This document shows positions 28,431-37,570 of a DNA stretch of 64,000 bases, in pieces. Each line of letters opens with the position of its first letter. The stretch's first letter is position 1. Both the position numbers and the translations under genes were made by a program. Under the pieces are notes generated by a model. The model was given only the letters and a program-made list of their open reading frames with translations, was not told where the DNA came from and ran no database searches. Origin of the DNA: Ensifer adhaerens (GTDB taxonomy: Bacteria; Pseudomonadota; Alphaproteobacteria; Rhizobiales; Rhizobiaceae). The stretch lies in contig NZ_CP083350.1 of the NCBI RefSeq assembly GCF_020035535.1, forward strand, positions 1,684,501-1,748,500, written 5' to 3'.

Positions 28431-31418
28431 TCAGAAGTTTACGAGTAGACTTGCCCGTCCGGCGCTCGACTGAACGCCGTCGGCAAATTCGCCGACATAG
28501 GTGAGTGCCAGCCAGGCCGTTTCCGAAATCCTGGCGGAAAGGCCGGCCTCCACCACCAGCGCATCGCGCGGCAAGGGCACACCGGCGATCGTGAAAAAGC
28601 CGGGGTCGGCAAAAGCGAGCCGAGCCGAGGGCGACAGGTCGCCGATGGCGTGTCGCCAACCCAACATGCCGGAGAGTTCGACCGGCATCTCGGCGGCTGG
28701 GAGGTCGGCCCACCAGCGAATGCCGATTGTCGATAGGGTCAGTTCATCAGAGGCATCGCTCGACGAGAACTTGGCCGCGCCGCCGGTTTCACGGAAGGCA
28801 TCGGTATCGAGATGCACATAGGCGACGTTTGCGAAAGGCTGCAGCTTGAGCGGGTCGGCTTCCAGCGTCCAGGAAAGATCCGCAAAGACCTGCGCCGTAT
28901 CGCTCTCGTAGTCGGCTCGCAGCCGATCGGAGAACTGCCCGAAGGCGATGTCGCGCCGCGTCGCGACTTCATTGCGCGAATAGACCGCGCCGCCCGTGAG
29001 GTCGAGTGGCCCGGCTTCGCCGGTGATATAGAGGCCGGCATGGTAGGAATCGACCGTGGCTTGCGGCTGCATGGTGAGATGGCTGTAGCCGAGGATGCCG
29101 CCGAGACGCCATTCGCTGGAGATCTCCGCGTCAGCGCCGAACACCACGCCGGCGGTGTGAGAGTCGACACTTGCCGCGTTGCCATCGCCGGATAGCCGGT
29201 TCGTTGCGCCATAGGCCGCGGTCCAGAACGCGCCGTCGTCCGGTTTTTGGCTGCGGCTCGTGCGTGGGGCGGCCGTGTGGTCGAGTATTGCCTCCCGCGG
29301 AAAACGGCTCTCCCACAGCACTTCGCTCTTCAGCGAGGCATGCACTTCCCCATTCAACTGCGCGAAGGCGTGGCCGGCCGTACCGGCATCCAGCGACAGC
29401 ACGGCCAGGGCAAGCGGGTTCGTTGGCCCCAGGGCTTCGATGGCCCCGGCCGCGGCCCGGCTGTTTGCCGTTTCCGCCAGTTCGGTGAAGGAAACGGCGT
29501 TGCGGTCAAGCCGGAGATCGATGCTCGTCGGGCCATAGCTCAGCGTCGGCGACAGGAAGGCGAAATTGCTTGTCACCTGTTCGAAGGTCCCGGTGACGCT
29601 GCTGGCGGTCAGGATACTGTAGTCGGTTGCGGGGCCGTGGCCGCCGGTGCCGGCAAGGATGTCCAGCCGGCCGCCCTCTATGGTGACTGCACCGGAGGCG
29701 GCGAAAAGATCGGAAAGGCCGGCCGCGTCCACGTCCACCTGGTAGACCGAGCCGGAGCGGAACGTCACGTCTCCATTAACCGTGGTGACCGCAATGCCCG
29801 GGCCCGGGGAAAGTACGCCGCCTGCGCCGACCGTCAGACCGCCGACCACGCCGCTGCCCGAGAGCAGGCCGCCGTCATAGATGTCGATCCGACCGCCGAC
29901 CGTGCCGTCATTGACCAGCAAACCGCCGCTGACCGTTGCTGTCCCGCTGATCGTGCCGGTGTTGGCGAACCGCCCGTCGCTGACGCTCAGCGAGGCGATC
30001 GTTCCGTCGTTCGCGCCTTTGCCGGCCGTGGTCACGTTGCCGGCGCTGGAGCCGCTGTTGTTGGTCAGCGTGCCCTCGGCGCCGACCTGCACGTCCCCGA
30101 GCACGGCATTGTTGACGACGGTGCCGCCGGCGACCGTCGTCATACCGGTGACCTTGCCGTCGCCATTGTTGGTGAAATGACCGGCCCGGTTATTCAGCGA
30201 CGCGATGGTTCCGGCATTCGAGACCGTGCCGGCGTTGCTGACGTTACCGGCGATGGCGCCGTTGTTGTTGACGAAGGCGGCAGCCGCTGCGACGTCCACG
30301 TCGGTCACGACGAAGTTGTTCGTCACGGATCCACCGGCAACCGTCGTCGTCCTGGTGATGGTGCCGCCGGCATTGTTGGCAAAGTTGCCCGCCGTATTCG
30401 TCAGAGAGGCGATCGTGCCTGCGTTCGATGCGGCGCCGCCATTAGTGACCGCGCCGGCTTTGGCGCCGGTGGTGTTTGCGAACGTACCGCCTTGGCCGAC
30501 CGAGACGGAACCGAGCGTCGCGTTGTTGGTTACGCTGCCGCCGGTCACCGTCGTTTCACCGGTGACTTCTCCGCCAAAATTGTTCGTGAAGCTTCCGGCG
30601 TCGTTCCGGACCGATGCGATGGTGCCGGCGTTTGACAGGGTGCCGGCGTTCCTGATGTTTCCGGCGGTCGCGCCGTTGTTGTTGACGAAGGCGGCAGCGG
30701 CAGCGACGTCCGCGTCGGTCACGACGAAGTTGTTGGTGACGGTTCCGCCCGAGACGGTCGTCTTGCCGGTGACGGTGCCGCCGGTGTTGTTGGTGAAATT
30801 TCCGGCCGTGTTCGTCAGCGAGGCAATCGTTCCGGCGTTGGACGTGGTCCCGGCATTGGTGGTGGCGCCGGCCTCGGCGCCGCTGTTGTTGACGAAAGTC
30901 CCGCCCTGGGAAACGTCGAGGTCGCCGGCTTGCCCGTTGTTGGAGAGCGATGTCGTCGCACCGACGACGGCGCTGCCGAGCGTGCCGTTTACGGATACGT
31001 TTCCGTTGTTCAGCGTCAGTCTGCCGTTGAGATCGCCGTCGACCGAAAGGTTGCCGCCGTTCAGATCGACGTTGGAGTTCAGAGCGCCGCCGGCGTTGAT
31101 GCTGACGCTGCCCGTGTTGATCGCAGTACCGTTGGCGACGGTCAGCGCGCCGGTATTGGAGATCGTGACGTTGCCGCCGTCGACGTAGAGCGTGCGGATC
31201 TCAGCGTCGTCGGTAACTTGCGGCGAACCATTTTCCACTTCGGCAGCGTCGCCGGTGCCGGGCAAGCCGGGAGACCAGTTCGAGCCGTTGCTGAATTCAT
31301 TGTCGGCACTGCCTGTCCAGACGGACTGGGCAAGTGAGGGCATCGTCATTGCGAAAGAGGCCAATGCCGTGAAAAGGCCGAGACGTCGGGAGTGGACCGC
31401 GAGCGGTGATTTTCGCAT
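28431..31418 (-). CDS. Autotransporter adhesin-like outer membrane protein with tandem repeats
   Basis: A 995-residue type V secreted protein. Residues 1-31 are a signal peptide ending SLAQS. Residues about 35-165 form a Thr/Asn/Gly-rich beta-helix start (VDGGNVTISNTGALTVANG). Residues about 175-520 are five repeats of roughly 69 residues built around NAGTIASL and FTNN. A SGSGVVGGLTVGAGGVLSPG region typical of autotransporters follows, then a C-terminal barrel from about residue 735 (FWTAAYGATNRL) ending in VNF with the terminal Phe needed for barrel assembly. It would be exported and anchored in the outer membrane, with the passenger at the surface. The repeat composition resembles adhesins. 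Function beyond that is unknown. Confidence 0.88.
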   Translation of the reverse strand: MRKSPLAVHSRRLGLFTALASFAMTMPSLAQSVWTGSADNEFSNGSNWSPGLPGTGDAAEVENGSPQVTDDAEIRTLYVDGGNVTISNTGALTVANGTAINTGSVSINAGGALNSNVDLNGGNLSVDGDLNGRLTLNNGNVSVNGTLGSAVVGATTSLSNNGQAGDLDVSQGGTFVNNSGAEAGATTNAGTTSNAGTIASLTNTAGNFTNNTGGTVTGKTTVSGGTVTNNFVVTDADVAAAAAFVNNNGATAGNIRNAGTLSNAGTIASVRNDAGSFTNNFGGEVTGETTVTGGSVTNNATLGSVSVGQGGTFANTTGAKAGAVTNGGAASNAGTIASLTNTAGNFANNAGGTITRTTTVAGGSVTNNFVVTDVDVAAAAAFVNNNGAIAGNVSNAGTVSNAGTIASLNNRAGHFTNNGDGKVTGMTTVAGGTVVNNAVLGDVQVGAEGTLTNNSGSSAGNVTTAGKGANDGTIASLSVSDGRFANTGTISGTATVSGGLLVNDGTVGGRIDIYDGGLLSGSGVVGGLTVGAGGVLSPGPGIAVTTVNGDVTFRSGSVYQVDVDAAGLSDLFAASGAVTIEGGRLDILAGTGGHGPATDYSILTASSVTGTFEQVTSNFAFLSPTLSYGPTSIDLRLDRNAVSFTELAETANSRAAAGAIEALGPTNPLALAVLSLDAGTAGHAFAQLNGEVHASLKSEVLWESRFPREAILDHTAAPRTSRSQKPDDGAFWTAAYGATNRLSGDGNAASVDSHTAGVVFGADAEISSEWRLGGILGYSHLTMQPQATVDSYHAGLYITGEAGPLDLTGGAVYSRNEVATRRDIAFGQFSDRLRADYESDTAQVFADLSWTLEADPLKLQPFANVAYVHLDTDAFRETGGAAKFSSSDASDELTLSTIGIRWWADLPAAEMPVELSGMLGWRHAIGDLSPSARLAFADPGFFTIAGVPLPRDALVVEAGLSARISETAWLALTYVGEFADGVQSSAGRASLLVNF
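29860..30893 (-). repeat. Five tandem repeats of about 207 bp in the autotransporter passenger
   Basis: Each unit encodes a variant of NAGTxSNAGTIASLTNTAGNFTNN plus a linker. Units 1 and 3 share the linker FVVTDADVAAAAAFVNNN, whereas 2 and 4 share a V(Q/S)VGxxGTxxN linker, giving an ABAB pattern. The fifth is degenerate. The unit boundaries are approximate. Confidence 0.75.
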
Positions 31419-31705
31419 TGGATGCTGCCGATGCTAACGAACGCTCGCGAATCAGCCAGCGGTTTAGGAGGCTGTGGGTATCTAATCATGGTTAATGATT
31501 CGCTACCACCGCTTGAGCATCGGCGGTCGAAGCTGAGAATATAAAAATAAATTCAATGGCATGATCAAGGATCGAGACGCCATGCTCCGCGAATTCGGAG
31601 CGCGCCATCGCAAAATCCGCTGACCGCAAGGGTTGTCGTCGCGTTGAGCGATAGCGCACCGCCGCGCACCGTGTTCGCATGCGCCTCGGTAGGGGGCGCG
31701 AGGCC

Positions 31706-32599
31706 TTATCGAATGAAGATCAGCGCCATGCCGCAGACGACGAGGGCAGCGCCGGCCCAGGCGCCGGCGGCGGGGCGTTCGCCTGTCCTGAGCCACAGCA
31801 TCGGCAGGATCATGACCGGCGACGTTGCGGACAACGTCGATACGATGCCCACCTTGCCGCCGGAGAGCGCAAAGAGCAGCAGCGTCATCCCCATGCCAAG
31901 AGCGAGTACCCCGGTGAGCGCCGTCATTGCCGCGACCTTGAGGGTCAGCGGCGCCCTCGGCTTGACCGATGGAATGGGGAGCTGGAGCAGGATGCTCAGG
32001 CAGAAGGCGGCAATGCCGACGCGCAGCATGGAGGCGACAAAAGGATCGATGCCGGAGGCCATGACCGGGCGGACGATGATCGAGCCGATCGCCTGGCCGG
32101 TGGCAGCGCCAAGGCCGAGCAGGACGCCGATCCAAAGCGGTCCCTTGATCTTTTCCCATTCATGCATCTGCGCCCGGCGCTTGCCGAAGAGAATGGCAAG
32201 GAACACGCCCGTGGCCGTGAGCGCGATGCCGCCAACCGCTGTGGGCGAAAGCGCTTCGCCGAGCACCAGCCAGCCGAGAAACGCAGCGATCGGCGCATTG
32301 AGGGCAAATAGGATGCCGGAGCGGCGCGGACCGAGCCGGTTGAGCGCAGCGAAGAGCAGTGTGTCGCCAATGAAAATGCCGATCAAGCCTGACAGGAGCA
32401 GCGGTGTGACGCTTGTGGCATCCAGCTCACGCCACGTCCCGGTGGAGAGCACATAGATCGCCAAAAGTCCTGTGACGAAGATCTGCCGGAGGCGGTTGAA
32501 GGCAGGTGCCCCAAGATGGCCGGCCGGCCCGGCCGAGATCAACCCCGTGAGCGCCCAGCAGGTCGCGGCGCCAAGCGCGGCGAGTTCATGAATTGGCAT
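31706..32599 (-). CDS. EamA/DMT-family transporter
   Basis: A 297-residue inner membrane protein with ten hydrophobic segments in two repeated halves, each ending in an EamA-type signature such as ALNAPIAAFLGWLVLGEALSP and SPVMILPMLWLRTGERP. The family exports amino acids or metabolites. ATG 32599 gives the usual length; the frame continuing to 32761 lacks a convincing start. It is separated from both neighbours, and the 287-bp space to the autotransporter start (31419-31705) shows no further gene, only a small inverted repeat AATCA-N7-TGATT near 31485. Substrate unknown. Confidence 0.85.
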   Translation of the reverse strand: MPIHELAALGAATCWALTGLISAGPAGHLGAPAFNRLRQIFVTGLLAIYVLSTGTWRELDATSVTPLLLSGLIGIFIGDTLLFAALNRLGPRRSGILFALNAPIAAFLGWLVLGEALSPTAVGGIALTATGVFLAILFGKRRAQMHEWEKIKGPLWIGVLLGLGAATGQAIGSIIVRPVMASGIDPFVASMLRVGIAAFCLSILLQLPIPSVKPRAPLTLKVAAMTALTGVLALGMGMTLLLFALSGGKVGIVSTLSATSPVMILPMLWLRTGERPAAGAWAGAALVVCGMALIFIR

Positions 32600-32839
32600 G
32601 GTATTCCGATCGGTAGACTGCAGCCCCCGAAGGAGCTCTCCTCGGCCTCCGTTAAAGCTTGAGCGAGCGGCGTTCGTCCAGCGCTTTTTCAGCCGCATCA
32701 ACAGGGCGCTTCGCGCCGGGCAGCCAATTGCGCAGCAACGCTCATCGTGGTCGTCCCGCATCCGCGATCAATCGTTCCGGGAGACGATCCGCCGACGTTG
32801 ATTCCGTGTGAATTTTTCAGCACTTTTCCTCCGGCGATT

Positions 32840-32864
32840 GGAACGCCTGTAGCCGGCTGTCGTT
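32840..32864 (+). promoter_or_regulatory. EcfG-like general stress promoter
   Basis: GGAAC at 32840-32844 and CGTT at 32861-32864 are spaced by 16 bp, matching the -35/-10 consensus of the alphaproteobacterial EcfG sigma factor. It ends 25 bp before the ATG of the sugar dehydrogenase gene. The rest of the 32600-32889 spacer has no gene that I can see. Confidence 0.6.
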
Positions 32865-32889
32865 AGGTTTGGACATCGAAGGAAACCGC

Positions 32890-34221
32890 ATGAAAAAGCT
32901 TCTCGTCGTCCTTCTGATCTTCGGCGTGCTTTTGGCCGCCGGCGGAGCGAGCTTCGCCTACCTGTCGCGACAGCAGGCAACGGTGCCGATCGAAAAGACC
33001 TATGGCTCTGATCCGGCTCTGGTCGATCCAAAGGTGGAGCTCGTGCCGTCCGTGAATGTCGCGGAGGCCACGCCCTGGCCTCCGGGCACGATGCCGACAG
33101 CCGCGCAGGGACTATCGGTCAAGGAATTTGCGGGAGGCCTCGACCATCCGCGCTGGCTGCATGTACTGCCGAACGGCGATGTGCTGGTTGCCGAGAGCAA
33201 CGCGCCGCCAAAGCCCGAGCCCGGCTTTTCGGTGCGCGCGTTTGCTGCCCATCTCATCCAGGGCAGGGCAGGCGCCGGAAGCCAAAGCGCCAATCGCATT
33301 TCGTTGCTGCGCGACGCTGATGGTGACGGTGTGGCGGAAACGAAGACACCCTTCATTACCGGGCTCAATTCGCCTTTCGGCATGGCGTTGATCGGCGGCA
33401 AGCTCTACGTCGCCAACGCCGACGCGATCGTCGCCTTTCCCTATCGGCAAGGTGTGACCGAGATTACGGCGCCGGCCGAGAAGATCGTCGACCTGCCCGC
33501 GGGCCGCAACTACCATTGGACGAAGGACGTCATCGCCAGCCCGGACGGGACCAAGCTCTATGTCACCGTCGGCTCCAATTCCAATGTCGGCGAAAACGGC
33601 ATGGTCGAGGAAACGGGACGGGCCGCCGTGCACGAGATCGACCTTTCCACCCGGCAGATGCGGCAGTTCGCCTCCGGACTTCGCAACCCCAACGGCCTCT
33701 CGTGGCAGCCGGATAGCGGCGCGCTCTGGGTTGCCGTCAACGAACGCGACGAACTCGGGCCCGATCTCGTTCCCGATTACATGACCTCGGTCAAGGATGG
33801 CGCCTTCTACGGCTGGCCCTACAGCTGGTACGGGCAGCATATCGACCCACGGGTCAAGCCGCAGAACCCCGAGCTGGTGGGGCGCGCGATCAAGCCGGAC
33901 TATGCGCTCGGCCCGCATACCGCCTCGCTCGGCCTGACCTTCAATGCCGGCGACCTGTTCGGGCCGGAGATGAAGAACGGCGCTTTCGTGGGACAGCACG
34001 GCTCGTGGAACCGGGTTCCGCGCAGCGGCTACAAGGTCATTTTCGTGCCTTTCGCCAACGGCAAACCGGCGGGCCCGCCGCGGGATATCCTGACCGGCTT
34101 CCTGACCGATGACGGCAGGGCGCTGGGGCGGCCGGTCGGCGTCGCGATCGCTCGTGACGGCGCGCTGCTCGTCGCCGACGATGTCGGCAACAAGGTGTGG
34201 CGGGTTGTGCCGACGAAGTGA
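32890..34221 (+). CDS. PQQ-dependent sugar (sorbosone/glucose) dehydrogenase-like six-bladed propeller
   Basis: A 443-residue protein with an N-terminal signal anchor (MKKLLVVLLIFGVLLAAGGA), then a beta-propeller of the Gdh/L-sorbosone dehydrogenase family: GGLDHPRWLHVLPNGDVLVAES, FGMALIGGKLYVAN, SGLRNPNGLSWQPDSGALWVAVNERDE in parts, and FVGQHGSWNR near the end. It would oxidise a sugar in the periplasm using PQQ. ATG 32890 follows AAGGAAA. A stress-type promoter lies just upstream. Many proteins of this family have no confirmed substrate. Confidence 0.82.
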   Translation: MKKLLVVLLIFGVLLAAGGASFAYLSRQQATVPIEKTYGSDPALVDPKVELVPSVNVAEATPWPPGTMPTAAQGLSVKEFAGGLDHPRWLHVLPNGDVLVAESNAPPKPEPGFSVRAFAAHLIQGRAGAGSQSANRISLLRDADGDGVAETKTPFITGLNSPFGMALIGGKLYVANADAIVAFPYRQGVTEITAPAEKIVDLPAGRNYHWTKDVIASPDGTKLYVTVGSNSNVGENGMVEETGRAAVHEIDLSTRQMRQFASGLRNPNGLSWQPDSGALWVAVNERDELGPDLVPDYMTSVKDGAFYGWPYSWYGQHIDPRVKPQNPELVGRAIKPDYALGPHTASLGLTFNAGDLFGPEMKNGAFVGQHGSWNRVPRSGYKVIFVPFANGKPAGPPRDILTGFLTDDGRALGRPVGVAIARDGALLVADDVGNKVWRVVPTK

Positions 34222-34255
34222 GTACCGCCGCCGCGTCGGGGCAGTCAGCATAATG

Positions 34256-34313
34256 TGCAACGTTTTGGTTGCGCATCCTTCGATGGCCTCTATGCTGCAA
34301 CCAAATCGTTGCA
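34256..34313. promoter_or_regulatory. Paired ArsR-type operators upstream of the SRPBCC-arsR operon
   Basis: TGCAACGTTTTGGTTGC (34256-34272) and GCAACCAAATCGTTGCA (34297-34313) form a 17-bp inverted repeat with one mismatch. Each arm is itself a GCAAC-N6-GTTGC dyad. They end 15 bp before the SRPBCC start, so a bound ArsR dimer at each would block transcription. The autoregulation is inferred. Confidence 0.7.
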
Positions 34314-34328
34314 CGAAAGGAAAGCGAC

Positions 34329-34847
34329 ATGAGCTCATTCGATCGTATCGAAAAGGCAATCCTGCTGCGCGCGCCGATCGAGCGTGTCTGGCGGGCGATA
34401 ACCGATGTCACCGAATTCGGGCAGTGGTTCGGTGTAAGGCTGAACGAGCCCTTTGCTCCCGGGCGGTCCATAACCGGCTCCTTCGAAGGAGAGTTCAAGG
34501 AAGAAAACATCGCCAAATATCAGGCCTCGATCGGTCTTGAGCCGGCGCCGATCCGCCAGCCCGAGCCGAATGCGGTCTTCTGCACGGTCGAGGCGATGGA
34601 TGCGCCGCGGCTCTTCAGCTTCCGTTGGATCCCCTACGGTCTCGATGCCGAATGCGATCCCGTGCGGGAGCCGACGACGCTCGTCGAATTCCGGCTGGAA
34701 CCGGTTGGTAGCGATACGCGCGTGACGGTCACGGAATCCGGCTTCGAAGCGGTGCCAACGCATCGCCGCAAGCGCGCCTTTCTGATGAATGACGGCGGCT
34801 GGAGTGCCCAGATCGAAAACATCAAGCGCCATGTCGAACACGCCTGA
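34329..34847 (+). CDS. SRPBCC/AHSA1-domain protein
   Basis: A 172-residue START-like protein of the AHSA1 group: RAPIERVWRAITDVTEFGQWFGV at the N-terminus, FSFRWIP in the middle, and VTVTESGFEAVP then HRRKRAFLMNDGGW near the end. The fold makes a hydrophobic pocket; the ligand is unknown. ATG 34329 follows AAAGGAAAG. The gene overlaps the following ArsR gene by 17 bp, a very common pairing in which the two proteins are co-regulated. Confidence 0.85.
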   Translation: MSSFDRIEKAILLRAPIERVWRAITDVTEFGQWFGVRLNEPFAPGRSITGSFEGEFKEENIAKYQASIGLEPAPIRQPEPNAVFCTVEAMDAPRLFSFRWIPYGLDAECDPVREPTTLVEFRLEPVGSDTRVTVTESGFEAVPTHRRKRAFLMNDGGWSAQIENIKRHVEHA

Positions 34848-35160
34848 GCGGGACCTGGCGGGCGTATTCGCGGCGCTGGGCGATACGACCCGCCTTGCGC
34901 TGGTCACGCGGCTTCTGGCGGCCGGTGCCCTGTCGGCAACCGCGCTCTCCGACGGGCAGGCAATCACCCGGCAGGCGATCGTGAAGCACCTGCAGGTGCT
35001 GGTCGCGGCGCGGCTGGTGGTGCACGAGCGTCACGGCAAGGAGGTGCTCTACGCTGTCGATCCGCGTCGTATCGAGGAGGCGCGCGCGTTCCTCGCGGCG
35101 ATCGCAGAGGGTTGGGACAAGACGCTCGGCCGGCTGAAGTCGCTTGTCGAGGCGCCCTGA
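34831..35160 (+). CDS. ArsR-family transcriptional regulator
   Basis: A 109-residue winged-helix repressor. FAALGDTTRLALVTRLLAAG opens the domain and ITRQAIVKHLQVLVAARLV is the recognition region. The cysteine metal sites of ArsR/SmtB are absent, so it senses something other than metal. It starts at ATG 34831 inside the end of the SRPBCC gene. It probably represses its own operon through the GCAAC-N6-GTTGC dyads at 34256-34313. Confidence 0.88.
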   Translation: MSNTPERDLAGVFAALGDTTRLALVTRLLAAGALSATALSDGQAITRQAIVKHLQVLVAARLVVHERHGKEVLYAVDPRRIEEARAFLAAIAEGWDKTLGRLKSLVEAP

Positions 35161-35524
35161 CGCGGGCGTTCAGCGGTGCTGGGTCGCTCGTATCAAAGTG
35201 AGCGCCCGCGCTAAGCTGCATAGCCTGCCGGTGAACCAGTCCGGCGCACCTTGAGAAGGAGCATGAGCCGCCGCGTGCAATTCTTCGAGCAGATTCAAAG
35301 ATGCTGGCTGCGGATATCGGCAGTCCTCGCGCGCTGGCCACTCTTTGCACTTGTCCGTGATTTGCCCAGTCGACCGCCGCTCCGGGCTTGAATTCGAGGC
35401 GCCCCGCCACAGTTGTTTTCTTTTGGCCACCGGGCGTGGGACCCATCTCACAAGCGGATTCGTGGTGGCAGCCTTGCAAGGGGTCGATCCCGGCAGACCT
35501 ATCGCTGGGAATCGGGGTGCAGAC
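35161..35524. other. Gene-free spacer before the histidine kinase
   Basis: I see no convincing gene in this 364-bp stretch. A 42-codon frame at 35263-35391 (MSRRVQFFEQ...) has AAGGAG almost touching its ATG and no recognisable content. GCGGGCG near 35162 and CGCCCGC near 35203 could pair as a long-loop terminator for the ArsR operon. No GGAAC-type promoter was found here. Confidence 0.5.
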
Positions 35525-37051
35525 ATGAGGCAAAACTCATCCGGCGTCGACAGCTCCTGGATCAAGAAGGCGGATGAGCTGGCGGCTCTGTTCCAGTTCA
35601 CGGATGCGCTCTACCGCGCCAATTCGATCGCCGCCATATTCGACGCCACATTCGATGCGATCGAGCGGGCGTTGCGTTGCAGCCGCGCTTCGATCCTGCT
35701 CTTCGACCATGCGGGGGTGATGCGTTTCGTTGCCTCGCGCGGGCTTTCCGAGGGCTATCGACGGGCCGTCGATGGTCACTCGCCGTGGCGGCCCGGCGAC
35801 CGCGACGCCACCCCCATCTTCGTCAGCGATATCGAGTTTGCCGACGAATCCCAGGCGCTCAAGGACACCATCAGGGGGGAGGGTATCCGTGCGCTCGCCT
35901 TCATTCCCCTGACTGCCAACGGCGTGGTCATCGGAAAGTTCATGACCTACCGGGAAGTCCCGCACGTCTTCACGGAGGAGGAAGCCGCCCTTTCCCTGAC
36001 CATCGCGCGGCAACTGGGCTTCAGCATCGAGCGCAGGCGCATCGAGGAGGCGCACCAGCGAGCCGAAGAGGGATTTCGCCGCAGCAATGAGCGGCTGCGG
36101 ATCATCCTCGATAGTGCCAGCGAGTACGCAATCATCACCCTCGACGGTGCCGGGCGGATTGCGAGCTGGAACAGTGGCGCCGAACGGCTTCTCGGCTATC
36201 GCGACACCGAGATTCTTGGTCAGCCCGGCGGCATCTTCTTCAGCGCGCAAGACCGCGCGTCGGATGTGCCCGAACAGGAAATGCGAGAGGCGCGAGAAGA
36301 GGGCCGCGCAACCAACGAACGCTGGCACTACTGCAAGGATGGATCCCGTTTCTGGGGTTCGGGCGTCATGCTTCCAGTCGAAGAGAGCGGACCCGATCGC
36401 TACCTCAAGATCTTCAGGGATCGAACCGAGGAGCGCAGGGCGGAGAAGCGCCAGAAGCTGCTGATCGGCGAGCTCAATCATCGTGTGAAGAACACGCTTG
36501 CGACCGTGCAATCCCTTGCCGATCAGAGTTTGAAAAGCGCGGATACTCCAGAAGCGTTTGCCGAAGCCTTCAATAGCCGACTGCTTGCGCTTGCCAAGGC
36601 GCACGACCTCTTGACCCGCGAGGCATGGCAGGCGGTGTACCTGAACGACATCGTTCAGGCGGTACTCGCAGCCTGGATCGAGGATGGGCGCGTGTCGCTC
36701 CACGGACCTGCGATCCGCATCAGCCCGAAACAGGCGCTCGCCCTTTCGATGGCGTTCAACGAGTTGCTGACCAATGCGATCAAATACGGTTCTCTATCGA
36801 GCCCCGGTGGCCGCGTCGGACTTTCGTGGCATTGCGACGGAGTGTGTTCGGTCCGATGGGAAGAGCGCGGCGGGCCACCGGCTTCGCCCCCTCGCCGCCA
36901 GGGTTTCGGGCTGCGCGTTCTCAATCGTGGCCTCGCCAACGAACTCGGGCATCCCGTCGATCTCCGATTCGAGCCGGAGGGTGTCAGCTGCACGATCGGG
37001 ATGGACTTCGTCGACGGTAAGCACGCCGGCATGGACGACAGGGGGGAGTGA
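35525..37051 (+). CDS. HWE-type sensor histidine kinase with GAF and PAS domains
   Basis: A 508-residue cytoplasmic kinase without membrane segments. A GAF domain spans about 28-170, a PAS domain about 190-305 (SEYAIITLDGAGRIASWNSGAERLLG), and the HisKA_2/HWE kinase region follows. The phospho-acceptor is His319 in ELNHRVKNTLATVQS, the N-box is MAFNELLTNAIKYGSLS, and the W-x-E element is VRWEERGGP. The frame opens upstream at 35345, but ATG 35525 starts the recognisable protein. Its stop is 2 bp before the response-regulator gene. Signal unknown; kinases of this type in Rhizobiales often feed light, redox or general stress signalling. Confidence 0.87.
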   Translation: MRQNSSGVDSSWIKKADELAALFQFTDALYRANSIAAIFDATFDAIERALRCSRASILLFDHAGVMRFVASRGLSEGYRRAVDGHSPWRPGDRDATPIFVSDIEFADESQALKDTIRGEGIRALAFIPLTANGVVIGKFMTYREVPHVFTEEEAALSLTIARQLGFSIERRRIEEAHQRAEEGFRRSNERLRIILDSASEYAIITLDGAGRIASWNSGAERLLGYRDTEILGQPGGIFFSAQDRASDVPEQEMREAREEGRATNERWHYCKDGSRFWGSGVMLPVEESGPDRYLKIFRDRTEERRAEKRQKLLIGELNHRVKNTLATVQSLADQSLKSADTPEAFAEAFNSRLLALAKAHDLLTREAWQAVYLNDIVQAVLAAWIEDGRVSLHGPAIRISPKQALALSMAFNELLTNAIKYGSLSSPGGRVGLSWHCDGVCSVRWEERGGPPASPPRRQGFGLRVLNRGLANELGHPVDLRFEPEGVSCTIGMDFVDGKHAGMDDRGE

Positions 37052-37053
37052 GC

Positions 37054-37431
37054 ATGTCTGGCATATTGGCGGGGCACCGGATCCTTGTCGTCGAAGACGA
37101 GATGCTGGTGGCCATGTCGATCGAGGACACGTTGCTCGATGCCGGCGGTGAAGTGATCGGCCCAGCCCCCACCGTGGGGCAGGCATTGGGGCTTCTGCGG
37201 GACGAGGCGAAAATCGATGCCGTCGTTCTGGATATGAACCTCCAGGGGCATAGCGGGCTCCCGGTCGCGGACGCCTGCGATGAAAGATCGATCCCCTTTC
37301 TCATCTTGAGCGGTTATGGCGAAACGGCCCTGAGCGGAACGCATCATGCGGCTCCAATCCTCTCCAAGCCCTTCGCCAGTGCCGCACTGGTAGAGGCGCT
37401 CAAGGCCCTTTTCGAAGGGAGCCCCTCGTGA
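37054..37431 (+). CDS. Single-domain response regulator
   Basis: A 125-residue receiver domain with no output domain. ILVVEDEMLVAMSIEDTL holds the acidic pair, Asp60 in AVVLDMNL is the phosphorylation site, LILSGYG holds the Ser/Thr switch, and APILSKPF holds the conserved Lys-Pro. ATG 37054 follows GGGGGGAG. It is paired with the HWE kinase just upstream and presumably relays its phosphate to another protein. Confidence 0.9.
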   Translation: MSGILAGHRILVVEDEMLVAMSIEDTLLDAGGEVIGPAPTVGQALGLLRDEAKIDAVVLDMNLQGHSGLPVADACDERSIPFLILSGYGETALSGTHHAAPILSKPFASAALVEALKALFEGSPS

Positions 37432-37489
37432 AGGGCCGGGGCCGGGCTTGGCTGGTGATGCATGCGTCGATTGCGCACCGTCGGGATAA

Positions 37490-37515
37490 GGAACCGCATT
37501 TCATCCCGCGGCGTT
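37490..37515 (+). promoter_or_regulatory. EcfG-like general stress promoter
   Basis: GGAAC at 37490-37494 and CGTT at 37512-37515 have a 17-bp spacer, matching the EcfG consensus. It lies 55 bp upstream of the cysteine-hydrolase start. The nearby HWE kinase gene makes a stress-response link attractive, though not proven. Confidence 0.55.
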
Positions 37516-37570
37516 TGTTCGTCGGACCCGAATACGTCGGGCGGCCCAATGTGTCGGGTGGATTGTGATC

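Noticed and set aside
29247..31188. Long + strand frames opposite the autotransporter
   Set aside because: They merely mirror the repeat structure of the real gene, with Val/Pro/Ala-rich translations.
35263..35391. Possible 42-residue small protein before the HWE kinase
   Set aside because: AAGGAG is too close to the ATG and the content is not recognisable; listed only in the spacer entry.
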